From: Streptomyces sp. NRRL F-525
GTDB taxonomy: Bacteria; Actinomycetota; Actinomycetes; Streptomycetales; Streptomycetaceae
Length of the DNA stretch: 64,000 nucleotides
NCBI RefSeq assembly: GCF_000716605.1
Contig: NZ_JNXE01000015.1
Location: 62,001 to 126,000, forward strand
Reading direction: 5' to 3'
This document shows positions 32,286 through 40,475 of the stretch, piece after piece; the stretch's first letter is position 1; each line of letters opens with the position of its first letter. The translations under genes were made by a program, and so were the position numbers. The notes under the pieces are model-generated. The model saw nothing but the letters and a program-made list of their open reading frames with translations, was not told where the DNA came from and did no database searches.

Positions 32286-32771
32286 CCACTCGCTTCTTGG
32301 CCAGTGTCGGGCTTCCGCGGCCCGAGTAAAGGGCGCTCCCTGCGGTCGCGTCGGCTTCGCCGATTCCGCTTCGCTCCACCCTTGACTAGGGCCGCTCCAG
32401 CCCGTTTGAGAAGCGAGCGAGTGGCCCGGAGGAATGGGGGGCCAGGTAGGAATCCCCTTGCCTGAACTGTGTTGCCGGCCGGTGTGGAGGGGGCGCGTTC
32501 GCGTCTCGCCAGCACGCCGCCTCGGCTCAGCGGCCAGCGGTGGGTGAGGGGTGAGGGGTGCTGGAGGCTGTGGGTAAAACTAACCACCGTCGTGTGCTTT
32601 GAGCGGTTAGGAAATGCCCCGGCCTCCAGAGGGTGCAGGGCCGGAACGGGGCGGGGAGGGGCGTCTGTTGCTTGCGGTGGGCGGTGGAGGTGCGGTGCCG
32701 TACAACCGTCTGTGTGTGCCGTAGGTCTTCTGGTGGGTGCCGGCGACCGGTATCCATCGGAGGGGGAACTC
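32286..32771. other. 486-bp intergenic region with structured DNA and inverted repeat B
   Basis: No gene seen. The first 139 bp are bounded by inverted arms CCACTCGCTTCT (32286-32297) and AGAAGCGAG plus CGAGTGG (32409-32424); inside are smaller hairpins such as CGGGC/GCCCG and GTCGGC/GCCGAT. It could be a complex terminator, a small RNA or a mobile-element remnant. The second half carries the inverted repeat at 32566-32624 and the promoter region of the RTX gene. Confidence 0.5.
32566..32624. repeat. 59-bp inverted repeat, copy B
   Basis: Left arm 32566-32586 contains GGGTAAAACTAACC; right arm 32604-32624 contains CGGTTAGGAAATGCCCC; the spacer is 17 nt. Outer bases extend the pairing (CTGGAGG on the left, CCTCCAG on the right). 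Same architecture as copy A at 1542-1600, including the preceding TGCTGGAGGCTG. It lies 147 bp upstream of a secreted RTX-repeat protein. Confidence 0.6.
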
Positions 32772-33692
32772 ATGGGGACGTACCGTCGGAGAATGTGCCG
32801 TACCTGGCCGGGTGCCGCAGCGGCTCTTGTTGTTGGTGGGGTGTTGCTGCCTGCGGCGGGCGCGCAGGCCGCGGAAGTGACGCGGGCGGCCCAGGGTAGT
32901 GCCACCGCGGTTGTCGTCGGTGGCGACCATGTCGTCTATACCGCGGCCAGCGGACAGACGAACAAGGTCTTCTACTGGATCTCTGGCTATTCCTCGGACG
33001 GTACCGGCCGGGAAGAGCTTCAAATCGGTATCGACGACATCGTGCCGATCGCCGCGGGGCCCGGGTGCGAGCATCCCGGCGCGGATACCGAGTACCCCGG
33101 CGACCCGACCAAGGTGACCTGCACGTTCTCTGACGATTCCGCCGCCCCGAGAGCCTATCCGCGGGCGATATTGAACCTCGGTGACGGCAACGACACGTCG
33201 TTGAGCAACTTCCCCGACCGCCGCTTCGACGTCTACGGCGGCCCGGGCAACGACACGTTGAACGGAACCCGGTACACCTCGAACGGTCACCCGAACCCGG
33301 CCGGTCTCGGCTTCGAGAACCTCCACGGTGGCCCCGGGGACGACCGGTTGACCAATGGCCGTGACATGTACGGCGACGACGGCAATGACACCCTCACGGC
33401 GGGCAACAACATTTGGGGTGGCAACGGCAACGACACCATTACCGGAACCGCTGCCGTCAACTCCCTGGACGGCGGGTCCGGCAGTGACACCATCCAGGGA
33501 GCGGGCGGAAGGGACTACATCTACGGCCGGGCCGGGAACGACCACCTCTATGGCGGCACTGGTGACGACGACGTCTACGGCAACAGCGGGAACGACGTGA
33601 TCTACGGCAACAGCGGCAACGACACCATCGTGGGCGGCCCGGGCAACGACGTTCTCTCCGGCGGCCCCGGCAGTAACCGCGTAGTCGGTTAG
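32772..33692 (+). CDS. Secreted RTX (calcium-binding) repeat protein
   Basis: 306 residues. A Sec signal peptide (RRRMCRTWPGAAAALVVGGVLLPAAGAQA) precedes a domain of about 110 residues with no recognised fold, then about ten glycine/aspartate nonapeptides such as GGPGNDTLN, GGPGDDRLT, GDDGNDTLT, GGNGNDTIT and GGPGNDVLS, the calcium-binding beta-roll of RTX proteins. In Gram-negatives RTX proteins go through type I secretion; here a Sec signal is present instead. AGGGGGA lies 4-11 nt before the ATG. Possible roles are adhesion or enzyme stabilisation; none is proven. Confidence 0.85.
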   Translation: MGTYRRRMCRTWPGAAAALVVGGVLLPAAGAQAAEVTRAAQGSATAVVVGGDHVVYTAASGQTNKVFYWISGYSSDGTGREELQIGIDDIVPIAAGPGCEHPGADTEYPGDPTKVTCTFSDDSAAPRAYPRAILNLGDGNDTSLSNFPDRRFDVYGGPGNDTLNGTRYTSNGHPNPAGLGFENLHGGPGDDRLTNGRDMYGDDGNDTLTAGNNIWGGNGNDTITGTAAVNSLDGGSGSDTIQGAGGRDYIYGRAGNDHLYGGTGDDDVYGNSGNDVIYGNSGNDTIVGGPGNDVLSGGPGSNRVVG

Positions 33693-33780
33693 TCGGCCGA
33701 CCGCTCGGCGTCAACTTCGGGGGTTCTGGCGTACGTTGAAGGGTGATTACAGTGGGTGGTCGGGCTGATACTTTGCGTTT

Positions 33781-34272
33781 ATGAAGTTCAGGCTGACCTA
33801 TGACGTGGCCGGTGCTCCCGACGAGTTCTTCGCCTGGTTACTCGATCCGCGGCGTGAAGAGGACTTGTACAAGGGCGAGTTGAGGTACCGGAGCTATGAG
33901 ACGGCCGGGCGGCGCGAGAGCGAGGAGCGGGTCGTGCGGCGGGCCTGGTTCCAGCGAGGGGGGCAACTGCCCGGTCCAGTGGCCCAGTTGTTCGGTCCCG
34001 GCTTCAGTGAGACCGAGGACGGGACCTTCGAGAAGGCCGACCGGCTGTGGACCTGGAGGGTCACGCCGAGCAGCCTGGCCGACAAGATCCGTCACGAAGG
34101 CAGCCTGTGGGCCGAAGCCGTCGACGGCGTCCGTACCCGCCTCCGGGTGGAGTTGACCTTCGACGCGAAGATCTTCTCCGTCGGCGGCCTGCTGGAGACC
34201 GCCACGGAGAAGAACCTGCGTGAGGAGTGGGACCGTACCGTCGTGCTCTACAACCGTCAGACCTCGGCCTGA
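33781..34272 (+). CDS. DUF2505-like (SRPBCC/START fold) protein with a TTA codon
   Basis: 163 residues. The pattern MKFRLTYDVAGAPDEFFAWLLDP...EERVVRRAW...TWRVTPSSLADKIRHEGSLWAEAVDGVRTRLRVELTFDAKIFSVGGLLETATEKNLREEWDR fits the actinobacterial DUF2505 group of helix-grip proteins, which may bind hydrophobic ligands. Function unknown. The codon at 33838-33840 is TTA, so bldA tRNA may gate its translation. Its last 16 bp overlap the end of the convergent permease gene. Confidence 0.7.
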   Translation: MKFRLTYDVAGAPDEFFAWLLDPRREEDLYKGELRYRSYETAGRRESEERVVRRAWFQRGGQLPGPVAQLFGPGFSETEDGTFEKADRLWTWRVTPSSLADKIRHEGSLWAEAVDGVRTRLRVELTFDAKIFSVGGLLETATEKNLREEWDRTVVLYNRQTSA

Positions 34273-35684
34273 GCGGCCGCGGGCGCCGAGGTCCGTCCGG
34301 CGAGGCGGGTGAACACCACGTACAGCACCGCGCTCAGCACGAACCCCACGATCGGCGTGCTGTCGCCGAAGGACGGCCAGTGCTTCGGGACGTAGCCGAC
34401 GTAGTCCTCCTGGTTGGAGAAGAGGGGGACCGAGACCGCTACGCCGATCAACAGGGCTGCCAGGCCTGGCCAGTTGGTGAAGGTGGGGTCGGTCAGGCGG
34501 GGGGCCAGTTGCTCCGTTGTCGTCGTGCCGCGTGACTGGTACCAGCGTTCCACCAGGACCACGCCCAGCCACGGTGCCACCCAGTACGCGATCACCAGCA
34601 GGAACGCCTCGTACGCCGAACCCGCGTCGGACAGGGACGCCCACGCCGCCGCCGTACCGGCCACGCCTGAGACCACCACCAGGACGCTGCGGTTCAGCCA
34701 CGCGGGGAGTTTCAGGCCGAGCGCCGTGAGGGAGATCGCGCCGGAGTAGACGTTCAGGGCGTTCGCCGAGATCGCGCCGAGGATGATCGCGAGCAGGACC
34801 AAGTTGGCGAGCCAGGACGGGAGATGGCCGGTGAAGGCCGCCGTCGGGGTCGCGTCCTTGGGGGCCAGGAGCGTGGCCGAGGCCGCGCCCATCACCGCCA
34901 CGAACGTCACCGACACGAACAGGCCCAGCGCCGGGTACAGGATCGTCTTGAACTTGTTCGCCGTGCGGGGGAGGTAGCGCGCGTAGTCCGTGGCGTACGG
35001 GTTCCAGCCCGCCGCGTAACCCCACGCCGCGCTGAGGGCGAGCAGGAAGCCGCCCACGCCGCCGCCCGTGCCGCCCCCGCCGAGGTGCGCGTCCTTGAAG
35101 GTCCAGACGCCGGCCAGCAGGAAGATCACCGCGAGCGCCGGGAACGCGTACTTCTCGAAGGTGTGCACGAAGTTGTGGCCGATGAAGCCGATGAGGATTT
35201 CCGCCACTACTACGAGCAACAGCGAGGGCAGGGGACGTAGACCTGTGAGCGTGTTGAGTGCGAACGCCGCGCTCACGCTGTTCACCGCGAACCAACCGAC
35301 GCCCGCCACAAGGCCGTTGGCCGCCGACGGGATGATGTTGCCGCGGAAGCCGAAGGAGAAGCGGCCGATCACCATCTGCGGGACGCCGAAGCGCGGGCCG
35401 TCCAGGGAGAGGAAGCCCTGCGTGATCGCGCCGAGGCCCGTGCCCAGGACGATCGCCGCGGTCGCCTGCCAGAAGCTCAGGCCGAAGAAGAGGACCGAGA
35501 TCACGCCGATGTAGACGGTCGCGAACTCGATGTTCGGGGAGGCCCAGGTCCAGAGGAGCTGGAGCGGGCTGCCGTGGCGTTCGGCGTCGGGGATGGGCTC
35601 GGCACCGGCCGTCTCTACGGCGATGACCTTGTCACCGTATTCGGGGGCGAGGGTGCCGGTCGATTCGGCGGGAGCAGTCGTCAT
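34257..35684 (-). CDS. NCS1 family purine/cytosine permease
   Basis: 475 residues with about twelve membrane segments. Family blocks: LLWTWASPNIEFATVYIGVISVLFFGLSFWQA near residue 45, GPRFGVPQMVIGRFSFGFRGNIIP, and GWNPYATDYARYLPR. It imports a nucleobase or related compound with protons or sodium. The substrate is unproven, but a cytosine deaminase and PucR regulator 9 kb away make a nucleobase likely. It stands alone between two convergent or divergent neighbours. Confidence 0.87.
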   Translation of the reverse strand: MTTAPAESTGTLAPEYGDKVIAVETAGAEPIPDAERHGSPLQLLWTWASPNIEFATVYIGVISVLFFGLSFWQATAAIVLGTGLGAITQGFLSLDGPRFGVPQMVIGRFSFGFRGNIIPSAANGLVAGVGWFAVNSVSAAFALNTLTGLRPLPSLLLVVVAEILIGFIGHNFVHTFEKYAFPALAVIFLLAGVWTFKDAHLGGGGTGGGVGGFLLALSAAWGYAAGWNPYATDYARYLPRTANKFKTILYPALGLFVSVTFVAVMGAASATLLAPKDATPTAAFTGHLPSWLANLVLLAIILGAISANALNVYSGAISLTALGLKLPAWLNRSVLVVVSGVAGTAAAWASLSDAGSAYEAFLLVIAYWVAPWLGVVLVERWYQSRGTTTTEQLAPRLTDPTFTNWPGLAALLIGVAVSVPLFSNQEDYVGYVPKHWPSFGDSTPIVGFVLSAVLYVVFTRLAGRTSAPAAAQAEV

Positions 35685-35771
35685 GCGAGGTAAGTGTCCG
35701 GTTCCTGCCGGTCCGGGCCCAGAGGCGCATTGTCCGTACCGGGCCGCTCACCGGCGTACAACCTGCACGTA

Positions 35772-36071
35772 TCACTCGGCCTTGGGGTCGTCCTTGAGGT
35801 CGTCCTTGTTCAGGGACTTCAGGAACTCGGGGTTGTCGTCCGGCGCGATCCACTGGCCCGGCGCTGTCGTCGCCCCGGCTGCCGTACGGCGCGGCCTGCC
35901 CGCGATCAGCCACGCGACCGGGCCCACCAGCACCTCGCCGAAGAGCAGGATCACGAACACCCACGCCAGCTTCGGCATGCCGCGCACGTCCTCCTCGGGC
36001 GTGTTCAGGCAGTCCACGAAGGCGTAGATCCACAGGGCCAGGACCAGCAGGAAGGGCAGATACCTGAGCAT
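35772..36071 (-). CDS. Small membrane protein with PLDc_N (phospholipase D-nuclease N-terminal) domain
   Basis: 99 residues. Two membrane segments (LRYLPFLLVLALWIYAFVDCL and LAWVFVILLFGEVLVGPVAWLIAG) match the PLDc_N hairpin, with the conserved end VAWLIAGRPRR. In cardiolipin synthases this module precedes the catalytic domain; stand-alone copies are frequent in actinobacteria and their role is unknown. The tail is acidic/basic (LKSLNKDDLKDDPKAE). Divergent from mqnL. Confidence 0.8.
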   Translation of the reverse strand: MLRYLPFLLVLALWIYAFVDCLNTPEEDVRGMPKLAWVFVILLFGEVLVGPVAWLIAGRPRRTAAGATTAPGQWIAPDDNPEFLKSLNKDDLKDDPKAE

Positions 36072-36147
36072 GGCGGCGAGATTCTCCTGATGGGTGAGAC
36101 GGCCCCGGTGACGGGGTCAGGTTAGCGGGTGGCCGATACTTGGACAC

Positions 36148-37599
36148 ATGGCTTACGACGATCTTCGCTCCCTGCTCAGGGCACTCGAGCGCGAGGGAGA
36201 CCTCAAGCGCATCAAGGCCGAGGTGGACCCCTATCTGGAGGTCGGGGAGATCGTCGACCGGGTGCAGAAGGCCGGTGGACCCGCCCTCCTCTTCGAGAGC
36301 GTCCGCGGATCGAGCATGCCCCTCGCCATGAACGTCTTCGGGACCGACCGGCGGCTGCTGAAGGCGCTCGGGCTGAAGTCGTACGGCGACATCTCCGACA
36401 AGATCGGCGGGCTGCTGCGGCCCGAACTGCCGCAGGGGTTCGTGGGCGTGCGGGACGCCTTCGGGAAGCTCGGGTCGATGACCCACGTACCGCCGAAGAA
36501 GGTCAAGGAAGCGCCGGTGCAGGAGGTGGTGCTCACGGGTGACGACGTCGACCTCGACATGCTGCCCGCGCTCTTCACCTGGCCGCAGGACGGCGGGTCC
36601 TTCTTCAACCTCGGGCTCACGCACACGAAGGACCCGGAGAGCGGGATCCGCAATCTCGGGCTGTACCGGCTCCAGCGCCACGACAAGCGCACCATCGGCA
36701 TGCACTGGCAGATCCACAAGGACAGCCGGAACCACTATCAGGTGGCCGCGCGGCGCGGGGAGCGGCTGCCGGTCGCGATCGCCTTCGGGTGTCCGCCCGC
36801 CGTGACCTACGCCTCCACCGCGCCCCTTCCCGGTGACATCGACGAATACCTCTTCGCCGGGTTCATCGCGGGCAAGCGGATCGAGATGGTCGACTGCAAG
36901 ACCGTGCCGTTGCAGGTGCCGGCGCAGGCCGAGGTCGTCATCGAGGGGTGGCTGGAGCCCGGCGAGATGCTGCCTGAGGGGCCGTTCGGGGACCACACCG
37001 GGTTCTACACACCGCAGGAACCCTTCCCCGCGCTGACCATCGACTGCGTCACGATGCGGAAGCGGCCGTTGCTTCAGTCGATCGTCGTAGGGCGGCCTCC
37101 GACGGAGGACGGACCGCTGGGACGGGCGACCGAGCGCTTCTTCCTCCCCCTGCTGAAGATCATCGTGCCGGACATCGTGGACTACCACCTGCCCGAAGCG
37201 GGCGGATTCCACAACTGCGCGATCGTCTCCATCGACAAGAAGTACCCGAAGCACGCGCAGAAGGTGATGCACGCGGTCTGGGGTGCGCACATGATGTCCC
37301 TGACCAAGCTGATCGTCGTCGTCGACTCCGACTGCGATGTCCACGATCTGCACGAGGTCGCGTGGCGGGCGCTCGGCAACACGGACTACGCCCGCGATCT
37401 CTCGGTCGTGGAAGGACCCGTCGATCATCTCGACCATGCCTCCTACCAGCAGTTCTGGGGCGGCAAGGCGGGGATCGACGCGACGAGGAAGTGGCCCGAG
37501 GAGGGCTACACGCGGGACGGCGGCTGGCCCGAGATGGTGCTGTCCGACCCGGAGACGGCGGCGAAGGTCGACCGCCGGTGGAAGGAGTACGGACTGTGA
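36148..37599 (+). CDS. mqnL: UbiD-family decarboxylase of the futalosine menaquinone pathway
   Basis: 483 residues of the prenylated-FMN-dependent UbiD family. Recognisable blocks: DDLRSLLRALEREGDLKRI at the start, NLGLYRLQRHDKRTIGMHWQIHKDS (prFMN-binding area), PEGPFGDHTGFYTPQEPFPALTIDCVTMRK and the C-terminal HLDHASYQQFWGGKAGIDATRKWPEEGY. In Streptomyces this paralog decarboxylates the naphthoate ring late in menaquinone synthesis, with prFMN from the UbiX-type MqnM encoded 1.6 kb away. Its stop overlaps the mqnP start (GTGA). Confidence 0.88.
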   Translation: MAYDDLRSLLRALEREGDLKRIKAEVDPYLEVGEIVDRVQKAGGPALLFESVRGSSMPLAMNVFGTDRRLLKALGLKSYGDISDKIGGLLRPELPQGFVGVRDAFGKLGSMTHVPPKKVKEAPVQEVVLTGDDVDLDMLPALFTWPQDGGSFFNLGLTHTKDPESGIRNLGLYRLQRHDKRTIGMHWQIHKDSRNHYQVAARRGERLPVAIAFGCPPAVTYASTAPLPGDIDEYLFAGFIAGKRIEMVDCKTVPLQVPAQAEVVIEGWLEPGEMLPEGPFGDHTGFYTPQEPFPALTIDCVTMRKRPLLQSIVVGRPPTEDGPLGRATERFFLPLLKIIVPDIVDYHLPEAGGFHNCAIVSIDKKYPKHAQKVMHAVWGAHMMSLTKLIVVVDSDCDVHDLHEVAWRALGNTDYARDLSVVEGPVDHLDHASYQQFWGGKAGIDATRKWPEEGYTRDGGWPEMVLSDPETAAKVDRRWKEYGL

Positions 37600-38498
37600 G
37601 CAGCGCGTCTGCCGCGATCCCGCAGCCGGGGCGCACCAAGGCGTTCCTACGCCTCGTCATGATCGAGCACTCCGTCTTCGCCCTGCCCTTCGCCTACATC
37701 GCCGCGCTGACCGCGATGTACGAGATGGACGAGAACATCCACTGGGGGCGGCTGCTCCTGGTCACCATCTGCATGGTGGGGCTGCGGACGTTCGCGATGG
37801 CGGTCAACCGGATCATCGACCGCGAGATCGACGCCCGTAACCCGCGCACCGCGCACCGCGAACTGGTCACCGGCGCGATGTCGGTGAGGCACGCGTGGAC
37901 GGGCGCGCTCGTCGCCGTCGTCGTCTTCCTGGGCTCGGCGGCGCTCCTCAACCCCCTGTGCCTGGCGCTGGCGCCCATCGCGGTGATCCCGATGGTGGTC
38001 TATCCGTACGGCAAGCGGTTCACGAACTTCCCGCAGGCCATCCTCGGTCTCGCCCAGGCGATGGGCCCGGTCGGCGGCTGGCTGGCGATCACCGGCGAGT
38101 GGTCCTGGGACGCGGTGATCCTCGGTCTCGCCGTCGGCATCTGGATCGGCGGCTTCGACCTGATCTACGCCTGCCAGGACATCGAGACCGACCGCGAGAT
38201 CGGCGTCATGTCGGTCCCGGCGCGCTTCGGCATCCCGGCGTCGATCTGGGGCGCGCGCGTCTGCCACGCCATCACGACCGCCCTCCTCGCCTGGTACGGC
38301 GCGGCCACCGGCGCCGGTGCCTTCTTCTGGTTCGGCCTGCTGATCGTCGCGGGCGCGTTCGTGTACGAGCACTCGATCGTGCGGCCGCATGATCTCTCGC
38401 GGTTGAACCGGGCGTTCTTCAGCGTCAACGGGTTCATCGGGATCGCGTTGTTCGTGTGTGCGCTGCTGGATCTGCTGGTGCGGGGGCTCACCGTCTAA
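37596..38498 (+). CDS. mqnP: UbiA-family prenyltransferase of the futalosine pathway
   Basis: 300 residues with about eight membrane segments. The two Asp-rich prenyl-diphosphate/Mg motifs are NRIIDREIDARNPRT (about residues 69-83) and DIETDREIGVMS (about residues 195-206). It attaches the polyprenyl tail to the naphthoate ring in the membrane. GTG start overlaps the mqnL stop, so the pair is co-translated. Confidence 0.88.
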   Translation: MSSASAAIPQPGRTKAFLRLVMIEHSVFALPFAYIAALTAMYEMDENIHWGRLLLVTICMVGLRTFAMAVNRIIDREIDARNPRTAHRELVTGAMSVRHAWTGALVAVVVFLGSAALLNPLCLALAPIAVIPMVVYPYGKRFTNFPQAILGLAQAMGPVGGWLAITGEWSWDAVILGLAVGIWIGGFDLIYACQDIETDREIGVMSVPARFGIPASIWGARVCHAITTALLAWYGAATGAGAFFWFGLLIVAGAFVYEHSIVRPHDLSRLNRAFFSVNGFIGIALFVCALLDLLVRGLTV

Positions 38499-38517
38499 GC
38501 GGCGGCAAGTTGAGTCC

Positions 38518-39123
38518 TCACGATGTCAGTGCGGTCCTCGGGGTGGGCCTGCGGCGGAACACGAACGCCGCCCCCACCCCCGCCACCAGCCCGATCAGGT
38601 GCGCCTGCCAGCTGACCCCGGACTGGGTCGGTGCCAGGCCGAACAGGATCGAACCGCCCCACACCGCGCCGATCAGCAGGCCCACGACGATGCCCAGCGG
38701 TCGGCGTTCCGCGAAACCGCTCACCAGCAGGAAGCCGAAGAGGCCGAAGATCAGGCCCGACGCGCCCGCCGTGTTCGTGTGGGCCGGGGATATGAGCCAC
38801 ACCCCGAGGCCGTCCGCGACGATGATCAGCGCGCTGACCGCGGCGAACCGGCGGATGCCGCCCAGCGCGGCCAGGAAACCGAACACCAGCAGCGGCACGC
38901 TGTTCGCGGCGACATGCGCGAAGCCGAAGTGGATGAACGCGGCCGGGACGATGTCGATCAGCTCGGACGGCTCGCGCGGGACGATCCCGAAGCCGTCGAG
39001 AGCGTGGCCGCTGATCACGTCCACCACTTCGAGCAGCCACAACAGCGCGACCCAGCCCACCATCAGCTTGGCCGCGGCCTTCGCGCGGTCGCCCTGCGAC
39101 CACTCCAACTCCGTACCGGACAT
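38518..39123 (-). CDS. Rhomboid family intramembrane serine protease
   Basis: 201 residues with about six membrane segments. The catalytic serine lies in TAGASGLIFGLFG (GASG, about residue 118) and the histidine in VSWQAHLIGLVAG (about residue 173); HFGFAHVAANSVPLLVFG carries the conserved His/Asn of the second helix. It would cut membrane proteins within the bilayer; substrate unknown. It is inserted on the opposite strand between mqnP and mqnM. Confidence 0.88.
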   Translation of the reverse strand: MSGTELEWSQGDRAKAAAKLMVGWVALLWLLEVVDVISGHALDGFGIVPREPSELIDIVPAAFIHFGFAHVAANSVPLLVFGFLAALGGIRRFAAVSALIIVADGLGVWLISPAHTNTAGASGLIFGLFGFLLVSGFAERRPLGIVVGLLIGAVWGGSILFGLAPTQSGVSWQAHLIGLVAGVGAAFVFRRRPTPRTALTS

Positions 39124-39214
39124 GGCACCCCCCACAGTCCACGCGTCCTCACAGAAGAACGCCCCGGCACCCTTGGCCGGTTCCCGCCCCGCGACGCCAG
39201 CTAGGCTCGGTGTC

Positions 39215-39901
39215 GTGAACCCAGTCAAGCCAGGAGAGACGCCGCGTACGCCTTGGATCGTAGGGGTGTCCGGCGCTTCCGGCACCCCATACGCGGCTGC
39301 CGTCCTGCGCGCGCTCCTCGACGCCGGCGAGAGCGTCGACCTCGTGGTGTCCCGCGCGTCCCGGCTCACGCTCCTCGACGAGACGGGGATCGCCTACCGG
39401 GACGCCCACTGGCAGGACGACCTGCGGGAATGGCTGGCCCGCGGCGCCGACGGCAAGCCCGGCACCTTCGAGCCCGCCCTCGACGCCGTACGGCACTGGA
39501 GCGCGGGCGACCTCGCGGCGGGGCCGTCCTCGGGGTCGTACCCCTCGAAGGGGATGATCGTCGTGCCCGCGTCGACCGCGTGCGTCGCCGGGATCGCCCT
39601 CGGGCTGAGCAAGGACCTGTTGCAGCGGGCGGCGAGCGTCACCCTCAAGGAGCGGCGGAAGCTGGTGGTCGCCGTACGCGAGACGCCGTTGAACGGGCAG
39701 ACGCTGCGGCACCTCGTGACCCTGGACGACCTGGGGGCGGCCGTGGTGCCCGCCTCGCCCGGGTTCTACGCCGGGGCCACCCACATCCAGGACCTGGTGG
39801 ACTTCGTCGCCGGGCGGGTCCTGGACTCGGCTGGCGTCGAGCACGATCTGTACCGGCGCTGGAAGGGCGACCTCGGCGCCGGCTTCCGCACCACCGACTG
39901 A
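39215..39901 (+). CDS. mqnM: UbiX-family flavin prenyltransferase
   Basis: 228 residues. WIVGVSGASGTPYAAAVLRAL at the N-terminus is the FMN-binding motif, with the later blocks MIVVPASTACVAGIALGLSKDLLQRAA, ERRKLVVAVRETPL and FYAGATHIQDLVDFVAGRVLD. It prenylates FMN to prFMN, the cofactor of the UbiD-type MqnL. GTG at 39215 is taken; no strong ribosome binding site is visible. The 3' end, including the stop, is partly duplicated in the following 30 bp. Confidence 0.87.
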   Translation: MNPVKPGETPRTPWIVGVSGASGTPYAAAVLRALLDAGESVDLVVSRASRLTLLDETGIAYRDAHWQDDLREWLARGADGKPGTFEPALDAVRHWSAGDLAAGPSSGSYPSKGMIVVPASTACVAGIALGLSKDLLQRAASVTLKERRKLVVAVRETPLNGQTLRHLVTLDDLGAAVVPASPGFYAGATHIQDLVDFVAGRVLDSAGVEHDLYRRWKGDLGAGFRTTD

Positions 39902-39977
39902 CGTACGGCACCAACTGACGTACAGCACCCACTTATTCATCGTCATCAATCGTCATCACCGGAAGGCAATCGATCGC

Positions 39978-40433
39978 ATGGACGCGGTGGACAGGCAGCT
40001 CATCCAGGCCCTGAGAGAGAACGGCCGGGCCTCCTACGCGGAGCTGGGGCGCCTCGTCGGCCTGTCGGGACCCAGTGTCACCGACCGCATCAACCGGCTG
40101 GAGGCGGCCGGTGTCATCACCGGTTACCGCGCGACCGTCGACTCGGCCTCCCTCGGCCTCGGCGTCATCGCCCTGATCGGCATCTCGCTCTCCGACGCCG
40201 CCGACCACGAGGACGTCGCGCGCCGCATGAAGGACCTCGGCGAGATCGAGGACTGCTGGTTCATCGCGGGCGAGGACTCGTTCATGCTGAAGGTGCGGGC
40301 ACCGGACGTGGACGGCCTGGAGAAGACCATCCGGCGGCTCAGCGGGACCAAGGGCGTCTCCCGCACCCGTACGACGATCGTCCTCTCCACGAAGTGGGAG
40401 AACCGGGTCGGAGAGCTGCCCGAAGAGGCGTAG
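39978..40433 (+). CDS. Lrp/AsnC family transcriptional regulator
   Basis: 151 residues. Helix-turn-helix in DRQLIQALRENGRASYAELGRLVGLSGPSVTDRINRLEAAGVI, then an RAM-type ligand domain. It lies between mqnM and mqnE in the same direction and may tune the menaquinone genes or an amino acid pathway; which one cannot be told from the sequence. GGAAGG lies about 11 nt before the ATG. Confidence 0.87.
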   Translation: MDAVDRQLIQALRENGRASYAELGRLVGLSGPSVTDRINRLEAAGVITGYRATVDSASLGLGVIALIGISLSDAADHEDVARRMKDLGEIEDCWFIAGEDSFMLKVRAPDVDGLEKTIRRLSGTKGVSRTRTTIVLSTKWENRVGELPEEA

Positions 40434-40475
40434 AGACGTAGGCGTACCGTTTAGCAAGCTGTCTTAGGAAGAGGT

